From positions 62,001 to 126,000 of the forward strand of contig CANNBP010000008.1 of the NCBI GenBank assembly GCA_947502885.1: a stretch of DNA of 64,000 bases, read 5' to 3'. How positions within the stretch are numbered: position 1 is the first letter of the stretch; the number at the start of each line of letters is the position of its first letter. Source of the stretch: an uncultured Aquimarina sp. (GTDB lineage Bacteria; Bacteroidota; Bacteroidia; Flavobacteriales; Flavobacteriaceae). Shown here one piece after another: positions 44,144-55,000 of this stretch. The position numbers and the translations under genes are program-made. The notes below the pieces were generated by a model that worked only from the letters and a program-made list of their open reading frames with translations, ran no database searches and was not told the origin of the DNA.

Positions 44144-44850
44144 TGGAAGAAACCGGGCAATTAATAAAAGTGTTGATACATGTTTTTGAAGATGAAGATT
44201 TTCAGAGAAAAGCAAGAATTAGCCCTAATCCGATTTCACTTCCTGTTAATCCAGAAAGTTTTACAAAAAACTATAAAGTAGAGGTAAACGATGATCAAGG
44301 ACATGGTAGTCAAGGCACCGACCCAAAATTTACGAAGACGCCTCCAAAAGAACTAAAACTGGATTTTGTTTTTGATGGAACTAATACTATTCAAGGGTAT
44401 AAATACAATGACGATAAACGTGAAGTAAAGGATCAGGTAGATATTTTTTTAAATGCAGTATATAACATGAATGGAGGAATTCATAAACCTCATTTTTTGC
44501 AAATACTGTGGGGTAAGGATTTCGAATTTAAATGTGTGCTAACGAATTTAGATTTAAACTATACGCTTTTTAAACCAAATGGAGATCCAATACGAGTCAA
44601 AGCAAGCTCTACTTTTTTACAATACGTAAGTCAAAGAGAACGTGTCGCTAGAGAAGGTAAAAAGTCTCCAGATTTAACCCATTCAAGACAAGTTAAAGCA
44701 GGAGACCGATTAGACAACATGACTTATGATATCTATAATAAGTCAAAGTATGTTACGCAAATAGCAAAGGCCAATGGGTTAACATCATTTAGAAAGATTA
44801 AACCTGGCAACGAATTACTTTTTCCACCACTAGATAAAACAAGTACATGA
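44143..44850 (+). CDS. eCIS tube-baseplate LysM protein (Pvc7-like)
   Basis: The 235-aa protein has an N-terminal CIS tube-like domain (SLPVNPESFTKNYKV and PKELKLDFVFDGTNT) and a C-terminal LysM domain (residues about 185-230; VKAGDRLDNMTYDIYNKSK and NELLFPP). Such proteins (gp53/gp54-like place) join tube and baseplate. It overlaps both neighbours by 1 and 4 bases. Confidence 0.9.
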   Translation: MEETGQLIKVLIHVFEDEDFQRKARISPNPISLPVNPESFTKNYKVEVNDDQGHGSQGTDPKFTKTPPKELKLDFVFDGTNTIQGYKYNDDKREVKDQVDIFLNAVYNMNGGIHKPHFLQILWGKDFEFKCVLTNLDLNYTLFKPNGDPIRVKASSTFLQYVSQRERVAREGKKSPDLTHSRQVKAGDRLDNMTYDIYNKSKYVTQIAKANGLTSFRKIKPGNELLFPPLDKTST

Positions 44851-46637
44851 AGGATAGAGAAATACCAGTTGAAACATCATATAATGTAGCCACATTTGAT
44901 ATTCTTGTTAATGGTCAAGTTATTGATCAAGGTTATCAGGTATTATCTATTTCTATATCAAAAGAAATAAATAAAATTCCTGTTGCCAAAATTGTTTTTA
45001 AAGATGGTGATGCAGCATCAGAAACTTTTGCAATAAGTGAAGAAGAAGAGTTTTTACCCGGAAAATCAATTGTTGTAAAAATAGGAAGAGATAGTGAAAA
45101 CAAGCAATTGTTTAAAGGTGTTATTGTAAAACATGCGATAAAAGTTCTTGAAAGTGGAGAAACTAGATTAACCCTCGACTGTAGAGATGAAGCTGTAAAA
45201 ATGACGATTGGTAGACATAATCATTATTATGAAGAAAGTAAGGATAGCGAGATTATTGAAGAGGTAATTGGTAGGTATCCAGGGTTAAGTCATGATATCG
45301 AAGAAACTACTATTGAGCATCTTGAAATGGTGCAATATCATGCTACTGATTGGGATTTTATACTGATGAGATCTGAAGCCAATGGTAAATTGGTTGTTGT
45401 AGATGATGGTAAAATAAATAGCAAAGCACCCGAAACAGATACCGATGCCGCTGTAGCCGTTTTGTTTGGTTCTACATTGATTGATTTTGAAGCAGAAATG
45501 GATGCTCGAAATCAATGGACATCGGTAGAAGCGAAATCATGGGATTATGGCGGACAAAATATGTTTGAGCATACTACTGATAGTGTGCCTATTAATGAAT
45601 TGGGAGATGTAAATGGTCAAGAACTGGCAGAAACAATCGGTCCAGAAAAATTTGAGCTACGACATTCTGGTCAAGCTATCGTTGAAGAACTACAGGAATG
45701 GACGAAATCTACAATGCAAAAAAGTAGGTTGTCAAAAATAAGAGGACGTGCAAAGTTTATAGGTTTTGGAGAGATTAAACCTGGACAATTATTAGAATTA
45801 CAAGGTCTAGGAACAAGATTTACAGGTAAAGCCTATGTTTCAGGGGTAAGACAAGATGTCTACAATGGATCTTGGTATACGCAGGTTCAGTTTGGTGTAA
45901 ACCCTGATTGCTTTGGACATATACACAAAGATGTTATTGATATGAAGGCGTCTGGGCTAGTACCCGCTATAAATGGGATACAAATAGGAAAAGTAGTTCA
46001 ACTACAAGATGACCCAGAAGGCGAACATAGAATATTGGTTAGATTACCTATAATCGATAATTCGGCTAGAGGAGTATGGGCGAGAGTAGCAACCTTAGAT
46101 GCGGGAGTAGCAGATAGCGGAGTAGCAGGAAGAGGTTCTTTTTTTCGTCCTGAAATCGAAGATGAAGTAATAGTAGGATTTATAAACGACGATCCTCGGG
46201 ATGCAGTAGTTTTAGGCATGCTACATAGTAGTGCTAAACCAGCACCAATTGAAGCAGAGGATGTAAATCATGAAAAAGGTTTTGTAACCCGTTCGGGAAT
46301 GAGATTACTATTTCATGATGAGACAAAAACCATTACAATTGATACCCCAGCAGGAAATAGCATTGTCTTAGATGAAGATACAACTTCGATTACAATCAAA
46401 GATCAAAATGATAATATAGCAGTAATGGATCCAGCAGGAATAGAAGTCAGTAGCCCAGGAGATATTAAAATTGAGGCCAAAGGTAATATTGACATTAAAG
46501 CCGGAATGAACATGACCCTAGAGGCCGTTCAAATATCTGCTAAAGCAGATGCCAGTATGGAAATTAAGGGAGCGACAACAAAAGTCTCTGCCGATGGAAT
46601 TACAGAAGTTAAAGGTTCACTAGTCAATATAAATTAA
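44847..46637 (+). CDS. eCIS spike protein (VgrG/gp27-gp5-like, Pvc8)
   Basis: The 596-aa protein is the central spike. Its N-terminal half has the gp27-like hub fold, an OB-fold (GKVVQLQDDPEGEHRILVRL, then PEIEDEVIVGFINDDPRDAVVLG) begins near residue 378, and the C-terminal tail is a beta-helix needle of repeated short units (ASMEIKGATTKVSADGITEV). The PAAR gene follows and would cap this needle. Confidence 0.92.
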   Translation: MKDREIPVETSYNVATFDILVNGQVIDQGYQVLSISISKEINKIPVAKIVFKDGDAASETFAISEEEEFLPGKSIVVKIGRDSENKQLFKGVIVKHAIKVLESGETRLTLDCRDEAVKMTIGRHNHYYEESKDSEIIEEVIGRYPGLSHDIEETTIEHLEMVQYHATDWDFILMRSEANGKLVVVDDGKINSKAPETDTDAAVAVLFGSTLIDFEAEMDARNQWTSVEAKSWDYGGQNMFEHTTDSVPINELGDVNGQELAETIGPEKFELRHSGQAIVEELQEWTKSTMQKSRLSKIRGRAKFIGFGEIKPGQLLELQGLGTRFTGKAYVSGVRQDVYNGSWYTQVQFGVNPDCFGHIHKDVIDMKASGLVPAINGIQIGKVVQLQDDPEGEHRILVRLPIIDNSARGVWARVATLDAGVADSGVAGRGSFFRPEIEDEVIVGFINDDPRDAVVLGMLHSSAKPAPIEAEDVNHEKGFVTRSGMRLLFHDETKTITIDTPAGNSIVLDEDTTSITIKDQNDNIAVMDPAGIEVSSPGDIKIEAKGNIDIKAGMNMTLEAVQISAKADASMEIKGATTKVSADGITEVKGSLVNIN

Positions 46638-46651
46638 AAATTAGAAAAACG

Positions 46652-46942
46652 ATGCCACCAGCAGCTAGAATAGGAGATATGCACACCTGTCCTTTATTTA
46701 ATGGACCCTCACCTCATGTGGGCGGACCAATAACAGGCCCTTCAGTACCAACGGTGTTAATTGGTGGACAACCAGCGGCAGTAGTAGGAGATATATGTGT
46801 ATGCGCTGGTCCTCCCGATACAATCGTAAAAGGATCGGGGACTGTATTTATAGGAGGTAAACCAGCAGCTAGAATGGGGGATACCACAGCACATACAGGA
46901 GTAATTGTTCAAGGAAATCCAACAGTAATGATTGGAGGATAA
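46652..46942 (+). CDS. eCIS PAAR spike-tip protein (Pvc10-like)
   Basis: The 96-aa protein is a PAAR domain: PPAARIGDMHTCPL at the start, then repeated GGxPAAVVGD and GGKPAARMGDTTAH motifs. The two His and the Cys residues suit metal binding at the pointed tip. There is no C-terminal toxin extension. It starts 14 bases after the spike gene. Confidence 0.93.
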   Translation: MPPAARIGDMHTCPLFNGPSPHVGGPITGPSVPTVLIGGQPAAVVGDICVCAGPPDTIVKGSGTVFIGGKPAARMGDTTAHTGVIVQGNPTVMIGG

Positions 46943-46952
46943 AAAAGAAATA

Positions 46953-47375
46953 ATGAACACAAACAAAGAATATTTAGGTACTGGATGGTCTTTTCCACCC
47001 GCTTTTGATAAAGAAAGCGAAACGATAACAATGGTTAGTGCCGAAAGAGATATTGATCAAAGTTTAGAAATATTACTCTCGACAAGCTTAGGTGAACGTG
47101 TCATGCAGGCTGAATATGGTTGTAACCTTAAAGACTATCAGTTTGAAAGTATGGATAGTTCGTTGATAGGATTTTTAAAAGACCTTGTAGAGAGAGCGAT
47201 TTTATACTATGAACCTAGAATAAAACTTGAAAAAGTTGAAATTACTGAAGCAGAGTCTTTTGAACTAATAGAAGGTTTATTAAAAATAACGGTTCACTAT
47301 GAGATAGAAGGCACAAATACCAGATACAATTATGTATATGATTTTTATTTAAGAGAAGCAGATCAAGGGATATAA
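46953..47375 (+). CDS. eCIS baseplate gp25-like protein (Pvc9)
   Basis: The 140-aa protein is a GPW/gp25 baseplate wedge: GTGWSFPPAF, then ILLSTSLGERVMQAEYGCNL with the conserved E-R-V motif, then the gp25 beta-hairpin. The ATG at 46953 is preferred to an upstream TTG that would overlap the PAAR gene. It starts the sheath baseplate connection. Confidence 0.9.
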   Translation: MNTNKEYLGTGWSFPPAFDKESETITMVSAERDIDQSLEILLSTSLGERVMQAEYGCNLKDYQFESMDSSLIGFLKDLVERAILYYEPRIKLEKVEITEAESFELIEGLLKITVHYEIEGTNTRYNYVYDFYLREADQGI

Positions 47376-47391
47376 GAAAAAACAAATTTAG

Positions 47392-50300
47392 ATGAAAAAC
47401 CCATCAAAGATAGAGCATCCCTTAAAAAATAGAACAGGGACAAGTCAAAGAACCCGACTCATAGAAGCGTTGGACAATACATATGCTCCTATAGACGGAA
47501 AGACTTTGGCGGATAGACTTAATATCATAAGTAAATGCGCGTTGCAAATCAATTTTTATGAGTACCAAAAAAATCAGATCGAAGGAGAATATCAGGAGTT
47601 AGATGATTGGTCACATTTTTTTAAAAATAGTTTGCCATTTCAGCTCTCTATACTAAGTAAAGTTTCTACTGCTAATCTTGATGAACAATTCACGCTATTG
47701 TATGAAGAATTAAAGAAAAATCCGTCAAAGCAAAGCTTAGAGTCTCTTTTCAACTTTATTCTAAATAAAATTATAACTCCAACTTCAACGTTATATACTG
47801 TTGTCGAAAAGTCGAAAAACAGTTTTAGTACTCCGATATTAGCTGTACTACAATCATCATTTGTTGACCCATTAAAAATATTAATAGAACTTTATAACGC
47901 CAGCGCCACATTTTTATGTATTCGAAAAAAAAACTTTGCCAGTTATTTAGGAACTCCGTGGCAGTTTAGTGCGCAGCAGGTATACAAGTTATACGATGGA
48001 ATACAACAGGTGAAAAAAGGGAAAAAAGAAGCTTTTTTATTAGTGGGAGAGGAGCTTAATGGTATTTTTTATCAATTGCTTAGTGGGTTTATAACTATTA
48101 TTGAAACTGCTTCCGATTTTATAGAAGAGAGCCTTATTCCATTACAAGAAGAATTACAAAAGCGACACGAACCCCATTTGGCCTTACTGTTTACATTTTT
48201 AGACTTGTTTACATACTTGCAAGAAAATATTAATGATTTAGGTAGAGATCATTTAGATTTTTTTTACGAAAAAGTGCTGAAAATCATTCCGAAGGGAGCT
48301 GTTCCAGATAAAGCTCATATTGTTTTTGAGGTTGCAAAACACTTGAACGAATATCCTTTACAAGAGGGGCTATTGCTAAAAAATGGGAAAGATATTAATA
48401 AACAGGATATCCAGTTTGGTTTAGACCATGAGGTTATACTTGATAAGGCAAAGATCGCTGAACTAAGAACTTTGTCACTTTATAAAAAGCAGGGAGATGA
48501 TCGTTTAGAAGGGGTGTACATAGCCCCAATAGCGAATTCTGTAGATGGGTTAGGAAAAGAATTTAAGAAAGAGGAACCTTCAAATTGGGCCACTTTGGGT
48601 ACAAAGTATAGCAAATGGATCGAAGAAGGAAAAATTGAAAATGAAGAACACCCACAGGCAAGATTAGGTTTTGTATTATCATCACCTGTATTATTATTAC
48701 AAGAAGGAAAGCGAACAATAGATATAGTACTGGATTGTGAATTACCTAACGATAGTAGTTTTACATCTATAGCAATCAAAAACGCAATCATATCTTTAAA
48801 AAACCAAAAATTCTATAGCCTTACCGAGGAGATATTAAAAGATTGCTTATCAGGATTATCAGATAAGGCCATGAATTTTCTAAAAGAATTGTTGCTTAGA
48901 GAAAGCCCGTATATCATTGGAGATGAATTAAAAAAGTTTCTGATGCAAGAAGATCAGGTTAGTTGTGAGCCTATTTTTAGTGATCAAGAAAGAAGGGTAC
49001 TTTGTAAGTGTTTAACAGCGTATGCTGACCCTTTTGGTTTGTCTATTTTTGATGTTACTTTTAGTGGAGAAGAAGCTTGGATAACTCCAAAACCTACTAA
49101 TCCCATTGAAATTAATATGGAAACTCCTTCTAACAGGAGATTGAAGATAAGTTTGAAAGTAAAACTTGATGCAGACGACCCTGCAGTGGTTTTTTATGAT
49201 GCCGAAAAATTAGGAGAAAAGTTTCAGCTTCAAACTCCTTTTCCAACAGTAAAAATCGAATTGAATCCTAATGTTAGAGTAAAGCAAAACATTTTTGATT
49301 GTGATCAATTAGATGAGCCAGAACAAGATATCGACCCCAATAGATGTTGTTTAAAAAAGGAACCTATACCGGTTGGCGAAATTGATATTTCACCTTATCA
49401 CTTTTTAAAACCATTACAATTGGTAGATACCACCATCAATGTTGAAGTATGTGGAGTAAAGAACCTGATTGTACAGAACGATGATAACTTACAAGATGTA
49501 AATAAACCTATGCTCCCTTTTGGACCAAGACCAAAAGTAGGAGAAAACTGGTTTATCGAAGGTGGAGCTAATTTTTATATTGGTAGCAAAGAGATTTTTT
49601 GTAAAAACTGGGAGAAGTTTTGGATACATTCTACTTGGAAAGATAAGCCAGGAGATTTACACGAATATTATAGGTTTTATAGAACACCTCCTTTCGAAAA
49701 CGGAGATGAAGCAATTACCAATCTGAGTTTCAGGTTTGCAACTAGCCTTCTTAATAACGGACAATGGGTTAAAGATGATAAGAATAAAAACGAACCACCG
49801 GCTCCATTTGTTGTGGGTGATCCAAGTGATGGTAATTTTGATCTTGGTTTTTTAGATGGAGAATTATTACCTCTTTTCGGAACATTTCAAGAAGAACCAG
49901 ACCCCTGTAACTTTACAAGGGATCAAGCTACTTTTACATACAATTTACATCAAAAATACTTTGCTCCTAATGGATATAGTTATGTTCCAAAATCTATGAC
50001 AACTGCTCCATTAGAGCCGTTAACTGTTAATACTAGAAAAGGTTTTGCAAGACTAACACTGGCTGGAGTAAGTTTTCAGCACGATAGGTTTACATATGTA
50101 CTTACTCGTCAAATGATGGCCCTGGCAGATTTAGTAGATCCTCAGTCAATAGCTAATGCTTTAAATGCTTTAGAAGACACCAAAACATTGGCAGATAAGG
50201 CAGAAGCGATAATACAAACAATACTGGCCGATTTAAACGTATTAATTAGTCGTGTAGAATTGGCAAGAGACCAAATAGGAAGAGACAACATACCGGGAAC

Positions 50301-52086
50301 CGTGGTTAATCTGGCAACTGTAGTCGAAAGTAAAATCCAAAGCGCAAAGACTGCAATACAAGCAAATAACGGAGCTGGAGCATTAAGTGATTTGGATGAT
50401 GCTTTGTCAAGTATCAACGGAATCATTAGTGCCTTAGGAAACATAAACACTTCAGCCAACTCTAATAAAGTACAAGGTAGATTAAAACGTGTACTGGATT
50501 TAGCGAATGCGATCAAAGATGCGATTGTAAAACTCCCAAACCCAGCACCGATACCTTTTATACCTGTAGACGCAAATAACATTCATGAGTTATACATAAA
50601 AAACCACTTAGATGAATTTGGTCTAGACGCTATTGTTAAGACGATAGGAACTAGGATTGATCAAGTTCTCAAAGATTTTGATACAACAACAGATTTAGGA
50701 TTACCTAAAGATCCGTATACTCCTTTGATAAAATCGTTGTCTATAGACTATAAAGCAAAGGCAGATAGTAATGATATAGATATCGTACACTTATATCCAT
50801 ATGAGAATACCTCTAAGGTTGAGGTAATTGATCAAAACCCAACTCTTTTTCCTTTTCATGATAATGACGGAACATTGTTTGTTGGTATTGATGAATTAGT
50901 TCCAGGAGGGAATCTCTCTATTTTGTTTCAATTAGCAGAAGCGACAGCAGAGTCAGAAATGGATAGAGCAATCATTAATTGGCATTATTTAAGCAACAAT
51001 AATTGGTTAGATCTTAAACCTGATTTTAATATTATTTCTGATGAAACTAATGGGCTTACCGTTTCTGGTATTGTAACTATTGCTGTTCCAGATAACATTA
51101 ACAAAATAGGAAATACTATAATGCCAGATCATTTGTATTGGATCAAAGTTTCTACACCTACAAGTGCAATGGCAGTAGCAGAGACTATAGGTATTCATAC
51201 ACAAGCTGCAAAAGCATCTGCGCGATTGACAAATTTAAACGATACCAATAGATTGAATACAGGTCTAGAAGAAGGTAGTATTGGCAAATTGGTTGAAGGT
51301 GATTTTAGCGTTAAAAAAGTTGAACAGTTGTACAAATCTTATGGAGGTAGACAACCAGAGGCGCAAGGGCATTATTATGTTCGAGTGAGTGAACATCTTA
51401 AACATAAAGGAAGAGCGCAGATGTTACTTGATTATGAAAAAATTGTTTTAGAGGCTTTTTCTGAAATTTATAAAGTAAAATGCATTAGCCATACTATGGG
51501 GCTTTCGGCAATTAAGTATCAGAGGGATTTAGAAGTTGCTCCCGGGTTTATTATTGTAACGGTAATTCCTGACCTAACAAAACTTGAATCAGGTAACCAA
51601 CTTGGACCTAAAGCTCCAGTAAGTCTTTTAGAAAAAATAGGAGATCATTTACGAAAAAAAACTTCCCCTTTTTCGAGAATAAAAGTAATGAACCCTAGAT
51701 ATGAATATGTAGACGTTACCATTTCTGTAAGATTAAGAAAAGGCAAATCTCACAATTTTTATCAGCAGAAACTGAAAGAAGATATTGTCAATTTGTTAGC
51801 CCCATGGTTTTTAGGAGATTCAGAAAAAATTGCTTTTGGACAGTCGGTATTCTTCTCTGATATTGTGGGTTTTGTAGAGCGACTGGCATATGTTGATTTT
51901 ATAACAAACTTAGTGTTAGAAGGTGAGAGAAATCAAAAAGGAGCAGAAATTAAACCTTTGACAGCTAGATCTGTACTTACTGCAGGCAAAATATGTGTAA
52001 AGATCGATAAAGAAGAGTGTGTCGAGACAAAGACCAAAGGCACTTTGGCTCTTGAGACTATAACTAGTAATGAACAATCAGAATAA
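47392..52086 (+). CDS. Large eCIS baseplate protein (gp47/J-like, Pvc11)
   Basis: The 1564-aa protein occupies the Pvc11 place. The C-terminal third has the baseplate J/gp47 pattern (PGFIIVTVIPDLTKLESG, then KVMNPRYEYVDVTISVRLRKG, then GQSVFFSDIVGFVERLAYVDF). The front part (about 1-330) is mostly helical. A helical insert at about residues 905-1057 is rich in Ala, Leu, Asp and Asn and resembles a coiled coil. The protein is much longer than classical phage J proteins. It joins the spike to the wedges together with the next gene product. Confidence 0.85.
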   Translation: MKNPSKIEHPLKNRTGTSQRTRLIEALDNTYAPIDGKTLADRLNIISKCALQINFYEYQKNQIEGEYQELDDWSHFFKNSLPFQLSILSKVSTANLDEQFTLLYEELKKNPSKQSLESLFNFILNKIITPTSTLYTVVEKSKNSFSTPILAVLQSSFVDPLKILIELYNASATFLCIRKKNFASYLGTPWQFSAQQVYKLYDGIQQVKKGKKEAFLLVGEELNGIFYQLLSGFITIIETASDFIEESLIPLQEELQKRHEPHLALLFTFLDLFTYLQENINDLGRDHLDFFYEKVLKIIPKGAVPDKAHIVFEVAKHLNEYPLQEGLLLKNGKDINKQDIQFGLDHEVILDKAKIAELRTLSLYKKQGDDRLEGVYIAPIANSVDGLGKEFKKEEPSNWATLGTKYSKWIEEGKIENEEHPQARLGFVLSSPVLLLQEGKRTIDIVLDCELPNDSSFTSIAIKNAIISLKNQKFYSLTEEILKDCLSGLSDKAMNFLKELLLRESPYIIGDELKKFLMQEDQVSCEPIFSDQERRVLCKCLTAYADPFGLSIFDVTFSGEEAWITPKPTNPIEINMETPSNRRLKISLKVKLDADDPAVVFYDAEKLGEKFQLQTPFPTVKIELNPNVRVKQNIFDCDQLDEPEQDIDPNRCCLKKEPIPVGEIDISPYHFLKPLQLVDTTINVEVCGVKNLIVQNDDNLQDVNKPMLPFGPRPKVGENWFIEGGANFYIGSKEIFCKNWEKFWIHSTWKDKPGDLHEYYRFYRTPPFENGDEAITNLSFRFATSLLNNGQWVKDDKNKNEPPAPFVVGDPSDGNFDLGFLDGELLPLFGTFQEEPDPCNFTRDQATFTYNLHQKYFAPNGYSYVPKSMTTAPLEPLTVNTRKGFARLTLAGVSFQHDRFTYVLTRQMMALADLVDPQSIANALNALEDTKTLADKAEAIIQTILADLNVLISRVELARDQIGRDNIPGTVVNLATVVESKIQSAKTAIQANNGAGALSDLDDALSSINGIISALGNINTSANSNKVQGRLKRVLDLANAIKDAIVKLPNPAPIPFIPVDANNIHELYIKNHLDEFGLDAIVKTIGTRIDQVLKDFDTTTDLGLPKDPYTPLIKSLSIDYKAKADSNDIDIVHLYPYENTSKVEVIDQNPTLFPFHDNDGTLFVGIDELVPGGNLSILFQLAEATAESEMDRAIINWHYLSNNNWLDLKPDFNIISDETNGLTVSGIVTIAVPDNINKIGNTIMPDHLYWIKVSTPTSAMAVAETIGIHTQAAKASARLTNLNDTNRLNTGLEEGSIGKLVEGDFSVKKVEQLYKSYGGRQPEAQGHYYVRVSEHLKHKGRAQMLLDYEKIVLEAFSEIYKVKCISHTMGLSAIKYQRDLEVAPGFIIVTVIPDLTKLESGNQLGPKAPVSLLEKIGDHLRKKTSPFSRIKVMNPRYEYVDVTISVRLRKGKSHNFYQQKLKEDIVNLLAPWFLGDSEKIAFGQSVFFSDIVGFVERLAYVDFITNLVLEGERNQKGAEIKPLTARSVLTAGKICVKIDKEECVETKTKGTLALETITSNEQSE

Positions 52087-52092
52087 TTTGAT

Positions 52093-55000
52093 ATGGCAGA
52101 ATTAGAAAACAATCGTATATCTGTTATTAAACAAAATGACCCTGATCTTCCGGATTATTTAGACTTTGATAAGCTAAGAAAAGAAGGCCTTGCTCATATC
52201 GGAAATCTATCTGGTAAAATATGGACTGATCATAATGTTCATGATCCTGGAGTTACTATATTAGAAGTATTGATATATGCTATTATGGATTTGGGGTATA
52301 AAACAAATCTTCCTTTTGAGGATTTGATAGCCTTCCAAAATCAAAATGGAAAGGATGATAACTTTTTAACTCCTTTAGAAATATTAACCAACAATCCTGT
52401 TACCATACTGGATTATAGAAAACTGCTATTAGACGTTAAAGGGGTGCGTAATGCCTGGTTAGAAGTTACCTCTCAAGAAAGTTTATATCTCAATTCTAAT
52501 ACCAATACTTTGTTGTGTAATACACCAAATTCTGCTTCAGGAATTTCGGGTATAACTTCTCAGCGATATAATAAAATTGAGTTAAACGGCCTTTACAAGG
52601 TATATGTAGAAAAAAATGATGATGGGATTAATAATGATGTACTTGTTAAGCGAGTAAAGAAAACACTTAACCAACATAGAAATTTATGCGAAGATTTTGT
52701 GTCTGTAGAGGTTCTTAAACCACTAAAAATTGGGGTATGTTTAGAAGCAGAATTACATATAGGATATGTTGCTGAAAAAATCTATAAAGAAATTTTTGAG
52801 AAGATAAAGCAGTATATACAACCCGAGATTACGTATTATACTTTAGAAGAGCTATTAGATAAAGGTAGGGCGATTGATGATATTTTTGCAGGTAGACCTT
52901 ATCTGGATAAAAGTCATGGGTTTGTTGATACAGAAGAGCTCGAGAGTTTTGATCGACCTCACGAACTTCATTTATCTGATCTTTATCAAGTTATTTTGAA
53001 TATTGAAGGAGTAAGAAAAGTAAAGAATCTTGTTGTAAAGGGAGGCCAAATAGTTAATGAAGAATCTAAAGATTGGGTAGAAGGTAATAGGATACCAGAG
53101 GGTTATGTTCCTTCTTTCTCAGTAGAAAATACGTGTATTGATTTATATAATGCTCAAGGTTCGTTAGCAATAAATAAGCCTCAGGTTCATAAATCATTTT
53201 CTTTCCCAAAGAAATTTATAATGCCAATAGAGAGTTTGGACACAAGTGTTCCAACAGGAAGATATAGAGAGGATTTAGAGGAGTATTATTCTATTCAGAA
53301 TGATTTTCCGGTTGTCTATGGGATTGGAGAAGATGGTTTGCCTGATCGATCTACTGTACAAAGAAAAACACAAGCTCTTCAACTCAAAGGGTATTTGTTG
53401 TTTTATGATCAGATGTTGGCTAATTATACGTCTCAACTATCACATATTAGATCTTTGTTTTCACTAAAACCAGAAAACCAAAGAACTTCAGAAGATAAAA
53501 AAACATACTTTACACAAATTCCAAATTCAATTCCAGGTTTAGAAGAATTACTTCGTTTTTATAACCAAAACGAAGTAATGATTGAAGGAACAATATTGGC
53601 TGTTCCTATAAGTAATAATGAGACATGGCAAAAGACATGTATCAAATTAAAGAATAACCCTACGATAGAACTTACAATAGGAAACTATTGTAATGATAAA
53701 GATGGAGCGTTAGACTTGTTTAGTTTTTCTTCTACAGGTGTTCGAACTATGTATATTAATCAATTAATAGATTCTTTGTTTAATGAAAAGTATACGATTG
53801 AAATTCTACAAGATCGTAAAGGATACTTTTTTGTAATACAGGCAGAGTTTCCCGATGATGTTGTTCTTATTGGTACAAATCGCTATGAAAAAGAGAGTGA
53901 AGCTAGAAAAGAAGCAAAAAACCTCGTTTTTATAGCTACCATGGAGCAAAGTTATCACTTGGTTACTGATGCTTCTGAAACAATAGTACCAGACAAGCAT
54001 TTTTTTGATATTAGTTATAATCCATTATCATATATCAACTTAATACAAGAAATTACTGAAGATAAAGAAGAGTATAAGATAAGACGAAAGAAATTTTTGG
54101 ACCATTTGTTGGCGAGGTTTGGAGAAGAATTTACAGCATATACTGTTTTACAATACAGACATAAAAAAGATTCTAAGAATAATGATTCAGAGATAATTCA
54201 TCATCAGTCTAATTATATAAATAAGTTTCCCGAAGTAAGTAGAAATAGAGGGAAGGCATTTGATTATTCAGAACCTTCATGGGGCACGGATAATGTTTCT
54301 GGATTTGAAAAACGAATTTCGCTTTTATCAGGTATTGAAAATTATACTCGCCATAACCTCTGCAATTTTGAAGTCTTACAAAGTTTTAGAATTCTGCTAA
54401 AAGATTGGACAGGAACTCCCTTTTTTAGAAGTAATAAAGGGTATGAATCTTTAGAAGAATTATACGAAACCTCTAGAAAAATTCTAAAGCAATTACGGGA
54501 TCCAGAATCATATAAACAACTAGAAAAAAACTTAAATGGCTTTGATGCGAATACGATGCACCGTATTTTTTCTGAGAAACCAGGACCAGAAAACATAATT
54601 GTTACTAAGTATAATTATCATCAACAATTATGTAATGCCGATCATGATATTGTAGTTATAAGCAAAAGCATGAAAATGAGGTCTGAGAAAGTTGGATTTG
54701 ATAAGAAAGAAGACTTTATAAAAAACATTAATACACAAACTTTAGTATCCTCTGATGTAAACAAAAGCGATCTATATCGATTAGTCCCTTTAGATGGAAA
54801 AAACGGCTATATAGATGCAAATGCCCTACATTGTGATATTGAAACTTTGATTACTTGGAAATGGCACGTTTATAATGAAGTTGCTAAAGAAAATGTTGCC
54901 TGTGATCAGGTGTTTTCTACATCTGATGAAGCTTGGCAGGATATGATTCAAAATGCTAAACTCGATGCCTACCTTACCACTCATGATATAGCATTACAAT

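Noticed and set aside
46932..46952. Longer start of the gp25-like gene at a TTG
   Set aside because: It would overlap the PAAR gene, and the ATG at 46953 gives the normal family length.
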